In this document: piece after piece, positions 16,116-25,178 of the stretch
How the letters are laid out: each line of letters opens with the position of its first letter
Position numbering within the stretch: position 1 is the stretch's first letter
Origin: Citrobacter freundii
GTDB taxonomy: Bacteria > Bacteroidota > Bacteroidia > Chitinophagales > Chitinophagaceae
DNA: 64,000 nucleotides
Assembly: GCA_003243445.1 (NCBI GenBank)
Contig: QFQQ01000034.1
Coordinates: 3,911 to 67,910, forward strand
Reading direction: 5' to 3'
Made by a program: the position numbers and the translations under genes
The notes under the pieces: generated by a model
Told to the model about the DNA's origin: nothing
Seen by the model: only the letters and a program-made list of their open reading frames with translations
Databases searched by the model: none

Positions 16116-18848
16116 CTAATATGGCGTATAAAAACTTCTCGTCCTGTTGATCTTCAAATCCTGTAACAATCCTGATTTCGGACTGATCGTAAAGTTGAAG
16201 TAACGGTAAAGACCCACCGGCGTCACGTTGATCGATAACTGCCAGCAGTGCATTTCCCTGGAAATGGACATGGTGAACGTTTGTAGCTTGGATGTTTTGA
16301 AGTCATAATATCCGTTCGCACTGAACTGCCACTTTGGAGTAAGGCTGAATGCGCCGTTGAAGTTAGTACTCGCACTGGTTGTTGTTTCAAAACCGCTGTA
16401 ATCGGGTTTGGGCTGCTCAGAAAAGTAGAAAGAGAAAGAGAAGCTGATCTGCCATGGAATGTTGAAGTCCACAAACTCTGCAGGGTTCTGGCGCATATAA
16501 TCCAGCAGCCGCTGACGGTCAGCCGCAAATACCGGATCATTCATTTGCTTATCCATCTCCTGTTGTTTTTGTTTTTCCTTTTCAGGATCCTTTGCCTTGC
16601 TCTGGAATGAAGTGGACAATGAAATGCTTCCGGAAGTGATGCGGCCAATGCTCTTATCTACATCACTGTTCCAGGCATACACCGTACTATCCTGTCCGAA
16701 TTTATTACGCACGTACGGGCTGAAATCAGCTGTTGCATTCAGGTTGATCTTTTCAAAAAGGTTGTTGCGGAAATATAATGCGATATGCGAAAGCTTATTG
16801 GTTTTTGCAAGCATGTTATACGAGCCGCTGAAACCAAAGCCTTCGATCAGTCTGAGTTTTTTGTATTCACCTGTAGAATCATTCTTTGGTTTATACCGCA
16901 TCTCCAGGTTGTTATCCAAACCAAAAGTGATACTTCCGCTGGTGATATTTCCATAGCCGGAGAACACGTTATTACCCTGCAGCTTTGAATAGATCAGCGA
17001 ATCTCCGTTTGTATTCACCCGCACTTTTTCATAATAGCGGCTGGATAAAGTCGGCGAATAACTGAAGCCGATCGTAGGACGTATGATATGACGAAGTGCT
17101 TTATCTTTTTTCAAACGGAATGTTCCGAACAGAGCCGTGTTGAACGAAAGACCAAAGCTTACCTGCTGATCGAGGAAGAAGCCTTTTTTGACGGTCGTAT
17201 CTACCCGGTTTTTAGCAGTATCCCATTTTAATATGCGTTGTTGCGCCAGCCATACCTGTGAATAAGAAACCGATGGTGCTACGATCACGGCGCCGCCGGC
17301 GATCGGTGGCAATGAAAGCGTGATGGGAATGCTGTGTTGCGCTCCCCACTGGGCTGTATCAAGCAGTTTATTTAAACTGAAAGCACTGTCGTAAAAAGAG
17401 ATCTGGTTACGGAATGTACCGTTATACCCAATACCAAGATTTTCATACCAGCGTTTACTGCCCGCAAATTCTTTCCGTTGGAACGGATACAGGGTTGAGA
17501 CAGTAAAGCCCATATCAGGCAGGTTCAGGTTTACCACACCGGTCTGGTTATTCTGGTTGTGATTGGCACTGATGGTAAGACTGTATGGTTTATCCTGCCA
17601 TTGTTTTGAATACGTGATGGATGACTGCAACTGGTTCTGGAAGTTCAGGTTTGCGTTATTCGGCACGTTCTTATTATAGCTGGTTGAGCTGGCGTTCACA
17701 TTTGCGGAGAATGTCGTTCCCGGCCGTGCGCGTGTATCAGCTGAATGGCTCCAGGTAAGTGTATAGCTGTTGTTGGCGTAATAATCGGGATCGCCTTTGA
17801 AATTACGCTTGGTCCTTTGCAAACCGAAGTTGAGTGAGCCGCTATAATGGTAACGCTTGCGGTAAGTCGGGTTGATATTCGCCGACCAGCTTCCGTAAGA
17901 GTAAATGTTACCATATAATTTGGCATCCCAGTAATCATTGATCACCTGGTAATAGCCGAGCCCTTCCAGGCCAAGCCCCATCTGATCATTCGTCGCAAAC
18001 TGCGGAGGCAATAAACCCGAATGCCGGTGATTGGAAAGCGGGAAGAATCCAAACGGAATGTATATGGGCAATGGTACTCCTTCAAACTCCGGGTGTGTCG
18101 GGCCCGATACAGCTACTTTATCGTTGATCACTTTGATCTTGTTGGCCCGGAAGCCGAAGTGCGGTTCGTCCAGGTTACAGGTGGTAAAATAGCCGCGGCT
18201 CACATAGGTCACGACGCTGTCTACCTTCTTGATCGTTTCACCGTGTACAAATAATTCCCCTTGATTGGAGATCGTATTCTTGGTAAAGCCTTTCTGGGTT
18301 TTGAAGTTGAACCGGATCGTATCGCTGATGAAGTTCTGGTCCTTGTCGGCAAACTTGGCGTCTTCTTTTACATTACCCAGGCTATCCCGGCTATTGTTGG
18401 CAGTGAGGATCTGGGTTTGCTGATCGATCTCTACAGTAGGCGCTTCGAGTGTGACTGTTTCGTATTCTGTTTTTGTTTTTCCGTAAAGAATAATCTTTTT
18501 CGTCTTAATTTTCACCACGGCAGAATCCTGCGCGGCATATCTTACAGGTTCGTCAAACGAATCTTTAGAAAGTTTTACAGAAAAAGTGTCTGTTTTTTGC
18601 CGTAATGAATCATTGCCGGGCAACAGAGTTGTGTCAGCTGACGTTATTCCGGTACGGCGTGGAACAGTATCTGTGGAAGGAACCGTATCTTTCAGAGGTA
18701 TTGTATCAGCCGGGAATGTTAAAGGTGTGCCAAAATAGTTTGATTCAATGCGTTGTGAGGCCGCTTTCCACGTTACTGTGAATAAGATAGCAGCCATAAA
18801 TGGAACGAAAAAAAGATATTTTGAGCTAGATTTGCGCAGCTGATCCAT
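16116..18848 (-). CDS. lptD: LPS-assembly outer-membrane protein, LptD-like
   Basis: A 910-residue outer-membrane protein. After an N-terminal hydrophobic segment (residues 12-28), it has an OstA-like beta-jellyroll part (LEAPTVEIDQQTQILTANNS, about 130-240) with CNLDEPHFGF near 220, then PLPIYIPFGFFPLSNHRHSG and a long C-terminal part of alternating aromatic/polar strands ending in RTRSFYTPY, typical of a barrel. This is the layout of Bacteroidota LptD, which inserts LPS in the outer leaflet. It is divergently transcribed from a cluster including an OstA/LptA-like protein (21248-22867), consistent with LPS transport. A perfect -7 box (TACATTTG) precedes the ATG. Confidence 0.88.
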   Translation of the reverse strand: MDQLRKSSSKYLFFVPFMAAILFTVTWKAASQRIESNYFGTPLTFPADTIPLKDTVPSTDTVPRRTGITSADTTLLPGNDSLRQKTDTFSVKLSKDSFDEPVRYAAQDSAVVKIKTKKIILYGKTKTEYETVTLEAPTVEIDQQTQILTANNSRDSLGNVKEDAKFADKDQNFISDTIRFNFKTQKGFTKNTISNQGELFVHGETIKKVDSVVTYVSRGYFTTCNLDEPHFGFRANKIKVINDKVAVSGPTHPEFEGVPLPIYIPFGFFPLSNHRHSGLLPPQFATNDQMGLGLEGLGYYQVINDYWDAKLYGNIYSYGSWSANINPTYRKRYHYSGSLNFGLQRTKRNFKGDPDYYANNSYTLTWSHSADTRARPGTTFSANVNASSTSYNKNVPNNANLNFQNQLQSSITYSKQWQDKPYSLTISANHNQNNQTGVVNLNLPDMGFTVSTLYPFQRKEFAGSKRWYENLGIGYNGTFRNQISFYDSAFSLNKLLDTAQWGAQHSIPITLSLPPIAGGAVIVAPSVSYSQVWLAQQRILKWDTAKNRVDTTVKKGFFLDQQVSFGLSFNTALFGTFRLKKDKALRHIIRPTIGFSYSPTLSSRYYEKVRVNTNGDSLIYSKLQGNNVFSGYGNITSGSITFGLDNNLEMRYKPKNDSTGEYKKLRLIEGFGFSGSYNMLAKTNKLSHIALYFRNNLFEKINLNATADFSPYVRNKFGQDSTVYAWNSDVDKSIGRITSGSISLSTSFQSKAKDPEKEKQKQQEMDKQMNDPVFAADRQRLLDYMRQNPAEFVDFNIPWQISFSFSFYFSEQPKPDYSGFETTTSASTNFNGAFSLTPKWQFSANGYYDFKTSKLQTFTMSISREMHCWQLSINVTPVGLYRYFNFTISPKSGLLQDLKINRTRSFYTPY

Positions 18849-18858
18849 ACGGTTGGCG

Positions 18859-18866
18859 CAAATGTA
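18859..18866 (-). promoter_or_regulatory. -7 promoter box of lptD
   Basis: The minus strand reads TACATTTG, an exact TAnnTTTG match, ten bases before the lptD ATG; the mRNA leader must be very short. Confidence 0.55.
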
Positions 18867-18930
18867 AACCTTTCATCCCTAAACTATTTGTGAAGATTCC
18901 ATTGATAAACCAATAAAAAAAGGAAAAGTT

Positions 18931-19899
18931 ATGATAAAACGAGCCCTGTTGATCCTTTTTCCACTCTCTTTGATGACTTTGTTTCTCTTTTCATTTACGG
19001 AAAAAGAAAAGCCAGCTCGCAGGGCAACGATCAGGACCCTGGTGATTGATCCCGGACATGGAGGATTTGATCCGGGCGCGCGCGGCCTGATCTCCAACGA
19101 GGCCGATGTAAGTCTTGAAGTGGCGCTAAAATTTGGCCGTGCACTTAAAGAAGAATTCCCCGACCTGAACGTCCTCTACACCCGCTCAACCGATATCGGT
19201 GCTGGCGGCAAGAAGACCAAGAAGGAGGACATTTATTACAGAGCCAACTTCGCGAACGAGTCCAATGGTGATCTGTTCATCTCTATTCACTGCAATTCCT
19301 CCGGCAGAAAAGCGGGCGGATGGTATGAAAAAGTAGTTACCGGCAAAACACCTGTAAAGAAAACTGTCGGCAAAGGCAAAAAGAGAAGAACGGTTACGAG
19401 TTATAAATACACTTACAGCACCGTGTTCCGCGAGAATACAGCGCATGGCACAGAAACCTATATCTGGGCACTGAGCAAGAACGACGCGAAAGTGAACTCT
19501 GTCAACAAGACCGAGTACTACGGTGAGATCGACTCCACCGGAGCACTGGAAACCCAACTCCCCAACCCTTCCGATCCTGCTGAAAAAGCCAGAATGCTGA
19601 TCTATGCACAGCAGTTCTTCCGCAAAAGCCTCAACCTTGCTGACCTGGTAGAGAAGGAATTTGAAAACACCGGCCGCGAAAGCCGTGGTGTAAAACAACG
19701 GAATGACGCCGGTATCTGGGTACTGCAGGCGACAGGCATGCCTAGCATCCTCGTAGAGATCGGCTTTATCACAAATAAAGAAGAAGAAGAATACCTGAAC
19801 AGCGAAAAAGGACAGAAAGAAATTGTGGAAGACCTGGTAAATGCGTTCAGGGCATATAAGCAGAAAGTTGAGTCGAAGACGATTACAACGACGCCGTAA
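18931..19899 (+). CDS. N-acetylmuramoyl-L-alanine amidase (Amidase_3)
   Basis: It cleaves the bond between MurNAc and the stem peptide of peptidoglycan in the periplasm. A signal segment (residues 1-24) is followed directly by the catalytic domain: the zinc ligands are His in VIDPGHGGFDPG (about 42), Glu in SNEADVSLEV (about 57) and His in FISIHCNSS (about 115). The catalytic Glu is in ILVEIGFITN near residue 277. A Lys/Arg-rich insert (about 138-158) interrupts the domain, as in other Bacteroidota amidases. AGGAAAAG lies eight bases before the ATG. The gene begins a co-directional series with mlaD and ostA. Confidence 0.93.
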   Translation: MIKRALLILFPLSLMTLFLFSFTEKEKPARRATIRTLVIDPGHGGFDPGARGLISNEADVSLEVALKFGRALKEEFPDLNVLYTRSTDIGAGGKKTKKEDIYYRANFANESNGDLFISIHCNSSGRKAGGWYEKVVTGKTPVKKTVGKGKKRRTVTSYKYTYSTVFRENTAHGTETYIWALSKNDAKVNSVNKTEYYGEIDSTGALETQLPNPSDPAEKARMLIYAQQFFRKSLNLADLVEKEFENTGRESRGVKQRNDAGIWVLQATGMPSILVEIGFITNKEEEEYLNSEKGQKEIVEDLVNAFRAYKQKVESKTITTTP

Positions 19900-19901
19900 G
19901 G

Positions 19902-20126
19902 GATCGATGTTGGATGGTCGATGGTCGATGGTCGGGTTCCGCGCTTTGGAAAAGGTTAATAAGACTGATATAAATAGCTAATGCTTCGCAGAATGGGGTG
20001 CAGTCGCCCGGATCTGCGAAGCATTTTCTTTTACAAGTCTAAGGCTCTGTAGTTCCTCAGGCCTGTCACCCTTAACCGTTATTTTCGATGGGAGGCTCGG
20101 CCATCGACCATCGATCATCCAACATC
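19902..20126. repeat. family B inverted repeat enclosing a terminator hairpin
   Basis: Left arm 19902-19934 (GATGGTCGATGGTCGATGG) and right arm 20101-20126 (CCATCGACCATCGATCATCC) flank a 166-nt spacer. The spacer carries its own perfect 12-bp hairpin (19980-20025). It starts two bases after the amidase stop codon. Confidence 0.85.
19980..20025 (+). terminator. hairpin terminator after the amidase gene
   Basis: AATGCTTCGCAG (19980-19991) pairs perfectly with CTGCGAAGCATT (20014-20025) and is followed by TTCTTTT. The loop is long (22 nt). Confidence 0.6.
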
Positions 20127-20250
20127 TTACAAGAGTTTGGCACATTTAATGAAAGTATAACCAACAACTGTTCAACTCTTACCCCGGCCACCTCCGCGAC
20201 CGTTTGGAAATAAATGGTTAATTTGGCGGCCTGGAAACGAAACCAAAATC

Positions 20251-21240
20251 ATGAAGATCAACAACGAAACCAAAGTCGGGATATTATCGGTAGTGGCCCT
20301 GGGATTACTGATCGCGGGGTTTAATTTTTTAAAAGGGAAAGACATTTTCAATCATACGACAAAGATCTACGCATATTTCAGGCAGGTCGGCGACCTTGAA
20401 AAGGCAAATGCCGTAAAAATAAACGGGTTCACGATCGGTACTGTATATGATATAGAGGAGGTGGATGAGAACCTGAGTTCGATCAAAGTAACCATCAGCC
20501 TGAATCGTAAAGTGAATATCCCGGCCAATTCGGCCGCTTATATCAAGGCATCTTTTGGAGGCTTGTCCGCCGCAAGCATTATTGTTGAAAAAGGCAATGC
20601 AACGACCTATCTGCAAAACGGTGACAGCATTCACACAAGAGAGGACGAAGGGCTGCTGGGAGGTTTAACGGCACAGCTCTCTCCCACTATTGACAAGGTC
20701 CGCAATACGCTCGATACGCTCACGAATGTCTTATCCAATGTGAACACCGTATTCGATCAGGGGGCTAAGAAAAATCTGCAGGGGACGATCGCAAATCTTA
20801 ATAGCGCCACACATTCGCTGGATCGTTTGCTGGATGCTGACAAAGGCGCACTGGCACGCACAATGGCCAATGTTTCATCTATCACCGATAATCTGAAGAA
20901 TAATAACGACAGCATCAACGAGATCATCAGCAATACAAAAAAATTCAGCCGCAATCTCTCCGGCCTGAATATACAGCAGACCATGGATACACTGCAGGCA
21001 GCGATCTCACAGATGAAAAGCGCGGTGAACAAGATCTCTTCCAGCGAGGGAACGCTTGGCGCACTGATCAATGACAAGACGCTTTACAATAAACTGAATG
21101 ATGCCATCCTGAGTGCAGAGATCCTGATGGATGACCTTCGCGTGCATCCAAAACGCTACGTTAATTTTTCCATTTTTGGCAGGAAAGACAAAGGTGGTGC
21201 GTTAACTTCGCCCGCTATAAAAGACACGGTGCCCCATTAG
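20251..21240 (+). CDS. MlaD/MCE family lipid-transport protein
   Basis: A 329-residue protein with one N-terminal membrane helix (VGILSVVALGLLIAGFNFL, about 8-26) and one MCE domain (about 37-115: IYAYFRQVGDLEKANAVKIN, GFTIGTVYDIE, IPANSAAYIKASFGGLSAAS). The rest (about 130-310) is a long helical tail with heptad-like spacing and many Asn/Ser/Leu positions, expected to form a coiled-coil or tube. MCE proteins carry lipids between membranes with an ABC permease, which is not next to it here. Its stop is only seven bases from the start of the OstA-like gene, so they are co-transcribed. Confidence 0.9.
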   Translation: MKINNETKVGILSVVALGLLIAGFNFLKGKDIFNHTTKIYAYFRQVGDLEKANAVKINGFTIGTVYDIEEVDENLSSIKVTISLNRKVNIPANSAAYIKASFGGLSAASIIVEKGNATTYLQNGDSIHTREDEGLLGGLTAQLSPTIDKVRNTLDTLTNVLSNVNTVFDQGAKKNLQGTIANLNSATHSLDRLLDADKGALARTMANVSSITDNLKNNNDSINEIISNTKKFSRNLSGLNIQQTMDTLQAAISQMKSAVNKISSSEGTLGALINDKTLYNKLNDAILSAEILMDDLRVHPKRYVNFSIFGRKDKGGALTSPAIKDTVPH

Positions 21241-21247
21241 GCAATGC

Positions 21248-22867
21248 ATGAATTATTCACGGATTTTTTCATTCTTACTGATCCTGGCTTTCAGCGTTGC
21301 TGGCTTCAGCGCGCTGGCGCAGGAACCAGTGACCGTTGTGCCCGCAACTGACAGTTCCGAACGGATCGACATCCTTCCGCCAACAGGCAAGCTGACTTTT
21401 CAGACGCTGAATGATACCACCAAGCTGACCATCATCGTAGGAACAGTAAAGCTCAGGCAGGGCAACACATTGTTCTACTGCGATAGCTGCGTGGTGAATA
21501 ATAATACACATACATTTGAAGCCTGGGGCAAACAGGTTCATATCAATGATTCCGATACAGCCAACATCTATTCCAATCACCTTCTTTATTATACACAAAA
21601 GAAACTTGCCTATCTTGATGGAAACGTAAAGATGACGGATGGCAAGGGCGTGCTCACCACACCCAATCTCGAGTATGATATGGAGACGAATATCGGGATC
21701 TATAAAAACGGTGGACGCGTGGTGAATGATAAGACCGTATTGACAAGCCGCGAAGGCTGGTACTATGCGGATCTGAAAGATGTTTATTTTAAAAACGATG
21801 TAAAGCTGAAGGATCCGGCTTACAATATCGCAACGGATTCATTACTCTATAACACGGAAAGCAAGACCACCCGGTTCATTGCGCAAACCCTGATCACAGA
21901 TACTTCGGGCGTAACTGTTGAAACCAAAGAAGGTTTTTATAACCAGGAAACCAAACAGGCCGAGTTTGGCCGCAACCCGATCATCCGCGATAAAAAGCTC
22001 ACGGTAAAAGGCAACAGGATCACCAGGAGCGATAGCATTATGACGGTAGAAGGGAATGCCGTCGTGGTTGATACAGCACAGGGTACTACACTTATCGGTG
22101 GGATCATTCATCGGAACATCACCACCGGCGCCGTGCTTGCCACGCGTAAGCCGCTGATGATCGTAAAGCAGGATAATGATTCAACATTCATTGCGGCAGA
22201 CACTCTTTTCTCCGCACGGCTAACGGATAAGTTTGGTATTGATTCAGTAATTGTAGATACGCTTACAGGCCGCAAGATCGCAGCCATGGACCCGAAGGAT
22301 AGTGCCAACCGGTATTTCGAAGGATATGGGCATGTCCGCATCTTCAATGATTCGCTGCAGGCTGCCGGTGACAGTATGTTCTATTCATTCAAAGATTCTG
22401 TGTTCCGTCTTTATAAAGACCCTGTTGTTTGGGCCAACGATAACCAGGTGACCGGTGACACGATCTATCTTTATACAAAGAATAAAAAAGCCGATAAAGT
22501 TGAAGCGTTTGAGAACGGGTTTATGGTGAACCGTCTCGACAATGAAGTTTATAACCAGATCAAATCAACACGTATCGATGGGTGGTTTGTCGACGGTAAT
22601 ATCGACTCCGTACGTGCCAAAGGTTTTGCCGAATGCATTTATTATATACAGGATGAAGACAGTGCCTACACCGGCATCAACGAATCCCATTCTGATATCA
22701 TCGACATTTATTTCGAAGCAAAAGAACTCGACAAGGTCGTATTCCGGAGCTCCGTCACCGGCACCGTATGGCCAATGAAGCAAAAAAGCCCGACAGAAAT
22801 GAAGCTGAGTAATTTCCGGTGGCTGGAAGCGAGAAGGCCGAAGACGAAGTTTGAGATGTATGAGTGA
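21248..22867 (+). CDS. OstA/LptA-like periplasmic LPS-transport protein
   Basis: A 539-residue secreted protein (signal peptide to about ALAQ, residue 24) built from repeats of the OstA/LptA beta-jellyroll type: VGTVKLRQGNTLFYCDSCVV, LAYLDGNVKMTDGKGVLTTP, DVYFKNDVKLKDPAYNIATD, NRITRSDSIMTVEGNAVVVD. It is over twice the size of proteobacterial LptA, which fits the multi-OstA proteins of Bacteroidota. It probably forms part of the periplasmic bridge leading to LptD (encoded divergently at 16116-18848). It is co-transcribed with the upstream MCE gene. Confidence 0.85.
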   Translation: MNYSRIFSFLLILAFSVAGFSALAQEPVTVVPATDSSERIDILPPTGKLTFQTLNDTTKLTIIVGTVKLRQGNTLFYCDSCVVNNNTHTFEAWGKQVHINDSDTANIYSNHLLYYTQKKLAYLDGNVKMTDGKGVLTTPNLEYDMETNIGIYKNGGRVVNDKTVLTSREGWYYADLKDVYFKNDVKLKDPAYNIATDSLLYNTESKTTRFIAQTLITDTSGVTVETKEGFYNQETKQAEFGRNPIIRDKKLTVKGNRITRSDSIMTVEGNAVVVDTAQGTTLIGGIIHRNITTGAVLATRKPLMIVKQDNDSTFIAADTLFSARLTDKFGIDSVIVDTLTGRKIAAMDPKDSANRYFEGYGHVRIFNDSLQAAGDSMFYSFKDSVFRLYKDPVVWANDNQVTGDTIYLYTKNKKADKVEAFENGFMVNRLDNEVYNQIKSTRIDGWFVDGNIDSVRAKGFAECIYYIQDEDSAYTGINESHSDIIDIYFEAKELDKVVFRSSVTGTVWPMKQKSPTEMKLSNFRWLEARRPKTKFEMYE

Positions 22868-22869
22868 GA

Positions 22870-23123
22870 GAGACCGCCGACGGCCGACGAGTATGAAATA
22901 GGAAGGCCGCTCATCGAATTGGCAAGATGTTAATTGTTCAATGATCTTCTTTTTTGAGTAAAAAATTACTAAAAGCAGCCTTGCTGAATTGGAAGGTTGC
23001 TTTTTATATTGATGTACTCATATGAATTTTACCATCGTCCATCGATCTCCGGTCATCAATTCAATAAACCATTCTCAGACGTTCAAACTCGTCGGCGGTC
23101 CGCGGTCCGTCGTCCGTGGTCTT
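22870..23123. repeat. family E inverted repeat (GGTCCGC units)
   Basis: Left arm 22870-22891 (GAGACCGCCGACGGCCGACG) and right arm 23088-23123 (GTCGGCGGTCCGCGGTCCGT and GTCCGTGGTC) are complementary over about 20 bp; the right arm has extra 7-bp units. The 196-nt spacer contains family B-like fragments (CCATCGTCCATCGATC, 23031-23046). It lies between the ostA stop and the next gene. Confidence 0.75.
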
Positions 23124-23206
23124 CTTTAGCATTTCCTTTAAACTATCCACTCCCCTCCCATCGTTTACATTCCGGACACGGATACATAAACCACAAAACA
23201 ACTTTC

Positions 23207-23686
23207 ATGAAAAAGCTTATTTCCGCTTCATTAGTGGCGGCTGCCATGCTATTTGCCCAAACTTCGTTTGCACAGTATAAAACGGCGCTTGGTGTAAGGC
23301 TCAGCAGCAGTCAGGCCATGGTCAACAACTCAATTTCCCTTAAACATTTTTTAACGGAATCTACTGCAGTGGAGGCTTTATTCTCCTTTGGCGATCCGCT
23401 TGCACTGGGGGCATTACTGGAAGTACATAAGCCGCTGTCAACAGAAGGATTACAATGGTTCTATGGCGGTGGCGGTTATCTTGGTTTTGAAAAAGTATAT
23501 GATCCCAACCGCAAGGTGAATGATACCGAAGTGAACTTCGGGGCAATGGGCGTGATCGGCCTGGATTACAAATTCGCCAATGTGCCACTTAACCTTTCTC
23601 TTGACTGGAAACCGGAGTTGAATATTGTGAATGATATTACGTTTGAGGCGGCAGCGATTGGGTTGTCGGTGCGCTTCGTCTTCTGA
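23207..23686 (+). CDS. small secreted beta-barrel protein
   Basis: The ATG at 23207 gives 159 residues starting with a clear signal peptide (MKKLISASLVAAAMLFAQTS, cleavage after FAQ). The mature protein has alternating strands (TALGVRLSSSQAMVNN, WFYGGGGYLGFEKV, FGAMGVIGLDYKF, AAIGLSVRFVF) and ends with an aromatic residue, typical of small eight-stranded outer-membrane barrels. Upstream ATGs in frame would add repeat-derived sequence and are rejected. The last 31 codons plus the following hairpin are triplicated downstream (see the 225-bp repeats). Confidence 0.75.
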   Translation: MKKLISASLVAAAMLFAQTSFAQYKTALGVRLSSSQAMVNNSISLKHFLTESTAVEALFSFGDPLALGALLEVHKPLSTEGLQWFYGGGGYLGFEKVYDPNRKVNDTEVNFGAMGVIGLDYKFANVPLNLSLDWKPELNIVNDITFEAAAIGLSVRFVF

Positions 23687-24265
23687 TACGCGAATTTCAG
23701 GACTCGGATTACGCGAATTAGGCCGTTCAGGTAAGCCATATTTTCACAGAATCTTGTAGCAGATTTTGCGGAAGTGACTTATCTGAACGGCCTTATTCGC
23801 GTAATTAGTGCAATTAACCTTTCCCTTGACTGGAAACCGGAGTTGAATATTGCGAATGATATTACGTTTGAGGCGGCAGCGATTGGGTTGTCGGTGCGCT
23901 TCGTCTTCTGATACACGAATTTAAGGACTCGGATTACGCGAATCAGGCCGTTCAGGTAAGCCATACTTTCACAGAATCTTGTAGCAGATTTGCGGAAAGT
24001 GACTTATCTGAACGGCCTTATTCGCGTAATTAGTGCGCTTAACCTTTCCCTTGACCGGAAACCGGGTTGAATATTGTGAATGATATTACGTTTGAGGCGA
24101 CATCGATTGGGTTGTCGGTGCGCTTCGTCTTCTGATACGCGAATTTCAGAACTCGGATTACGCGAATCAGGCCGTTCAGGTAAGCCATATTTTGACAGAA
24201 TCTTGTAGCAGATTTTCCGGAAATGACTTACCTGAACGGCCTTATTCGCGTAATTCGTGCAATTT
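23591..24265 (+). repeat. three tandem 225-bp repeats carrying a gene 3' end and its hairpin
   Basis: Copies at 23591-23815, 23816-24040 and 24041-24265 begin with AACCTTTC and have an exact 225-bp period. Each contains the last 31 codons and stop of the small barrel gene, then an inverted repeat (for copy 1: arms about 23708-23738 and 23776-23807). Copy 1 is the functional gene end. Copy 2 keeps the reading frame with one Val-to-Ala change. Copy 3 has lost one base and hits a stop after nine codons. Copies 2 and 3 share CTTTCCC against CTTTCTC in copy 1, so copy 3 probably came from copy 2. Confidence 0.93.
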
Positions 24266-24311
24266 TATGCGGCCAATAGCAGGTATCCGCACAAATCCGC
24301 GTATTTTTTTT

Positions 24312-24344
24312 CGGGAAACCGCGTTTTTGTGCGGTATTTTCCCG
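24312..24344. promoter_or_regulatory. dyad upstream of the DeoR gene
   Basis: CGGGAAACCGC (24312-24322) and GCGGTATTTTCCCG (24331-24344) form a bulged inverted repeat just before a -7-like TACATTTA (24345-24352) and 30 bp before the DeoR ATG. It could be an autoregulatory operator; this is inferred from position only. Confidence 0.35.
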
Positions 24345-24373
24345 TACATTTAACACATCCAACTCTAACTGTT

Positions 24374-25123
24374 ATGCTAAAGAAAGAGCGTCAGTCTTAT
24401 ATACTGCAGCAGGTAAACCTGCATAATAAGGTACTTTCTTCTACGCTTAGCGTCGACATACAGGTGTCTGAGGATACGATCAGGCGTGATCTGCTTGAAC
24501 TGGCAGATGAGGGCAAACTGATCAAAGTGCACGGCGGCGCATTGTCGCGTTCCTTCAGCCAGGTGCATATTCATAGCAGCGGTGTTTATTCCCAACAGCA
24601 CAAGATGGAGATCGCCCAGAAAGCGATCGGATTGATCGAGAACGGTATGTTCGTGCTTACCGGCGGAGGCACGACCATTGTTGAAATGGCCCGTCTTCTT
24701 CCCGCGCAATTAAAAGCAACATTTATCTCTGGCAGTATTGCAGCCATCCTGGAATATATGGATCATCCGAACATTGATGTGATCCTGATCGGTGATAAGG
24801 TTTCCAAAAGTTCCAAGATCACGGTAGGCTCGGAAGCGATCGCCAAGATCAGACAGATCAAGGCGGATATCTGTTTCCTGGGCACCAATGCAATCGACCT
24901 TCAACATGGCATAACGGAAAATGACTGGGAAGTAGTGCAATTGAAAAAAGCAATGATCGAAGCCTCCCGTAAAGTTGTATGCCTTTCCATTGCTGAAAAG
25001 ATCAACACATTTCAGCCTATTCAAATCTGCACACTGGACAAGATCGATATACTGATTACAGAACTGGACGCAAGTGATCCAAGACTGCAGCCTTATGCCG
25101 ATGCCGGTATCCAAATCCTGTGA
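24374..25123 (+). CDS. DeoR family transcriptional regulator
   Basis: A 249-residue sugar-responsive repressor type. The ATG at 24374 (MLKKERQSYILQQVNLHNKV) is the normal family start; the longer in-frame reading from 24257 runs into the third 225-bp repeat. The N-terminal winged helix contains VSEDTIRRDLLELADEGKL and the conserved IKVHGGAL. The C-terminal sensor domain has LTGGGTTIVEMARLL, ISGSIAAI, DVILIGD, FLGTNAIDLQHGIT, VVCLSIAEKINTFQ and DILITE, the phosphosugar-binding pattern. It lies 55 bp upstream of susC and is the likely local regulator of the SusC/SusD genes. Confidence 0.9.
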   Translation: MLKKERQSYILQQVNLHNKVLSSTLSVDIQVSEDTIRRDLLELADEGKLIKVHGGALSRSFSQVHIHSSGVYSQQHKMEIAQKAIGLIENGMFVLTGGGTTIVEMARLLPAQLKATFISGSIAAILEYMDHPNIDVILIGDKVSKSSKITVGSEAIAKIRQIKADICFLGTNAIDLQHGITENDWEVVQLKKAMIEASRKVVCLSIAEKINTFQPIQICTLDKIDILITELDASDPRLQPYADAGIQIL

Positions 25124-25178
25124 GAGCTTTTCTAGATTCGTTAACTGCTCATTTATTATACTAAAACAACACACAGCT

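Noticed and set aside
22997..23206. 70-codon extension of the small barrel gene
   Set aside because: It lies in the family E element and ends at a clear signal peptide start at 23207.
24257..24373. N-terminal extension of the DeoR regulator
   Set aside because: It reads into the third 225-bp repeat; the family start is MLKKERQ at 24374.
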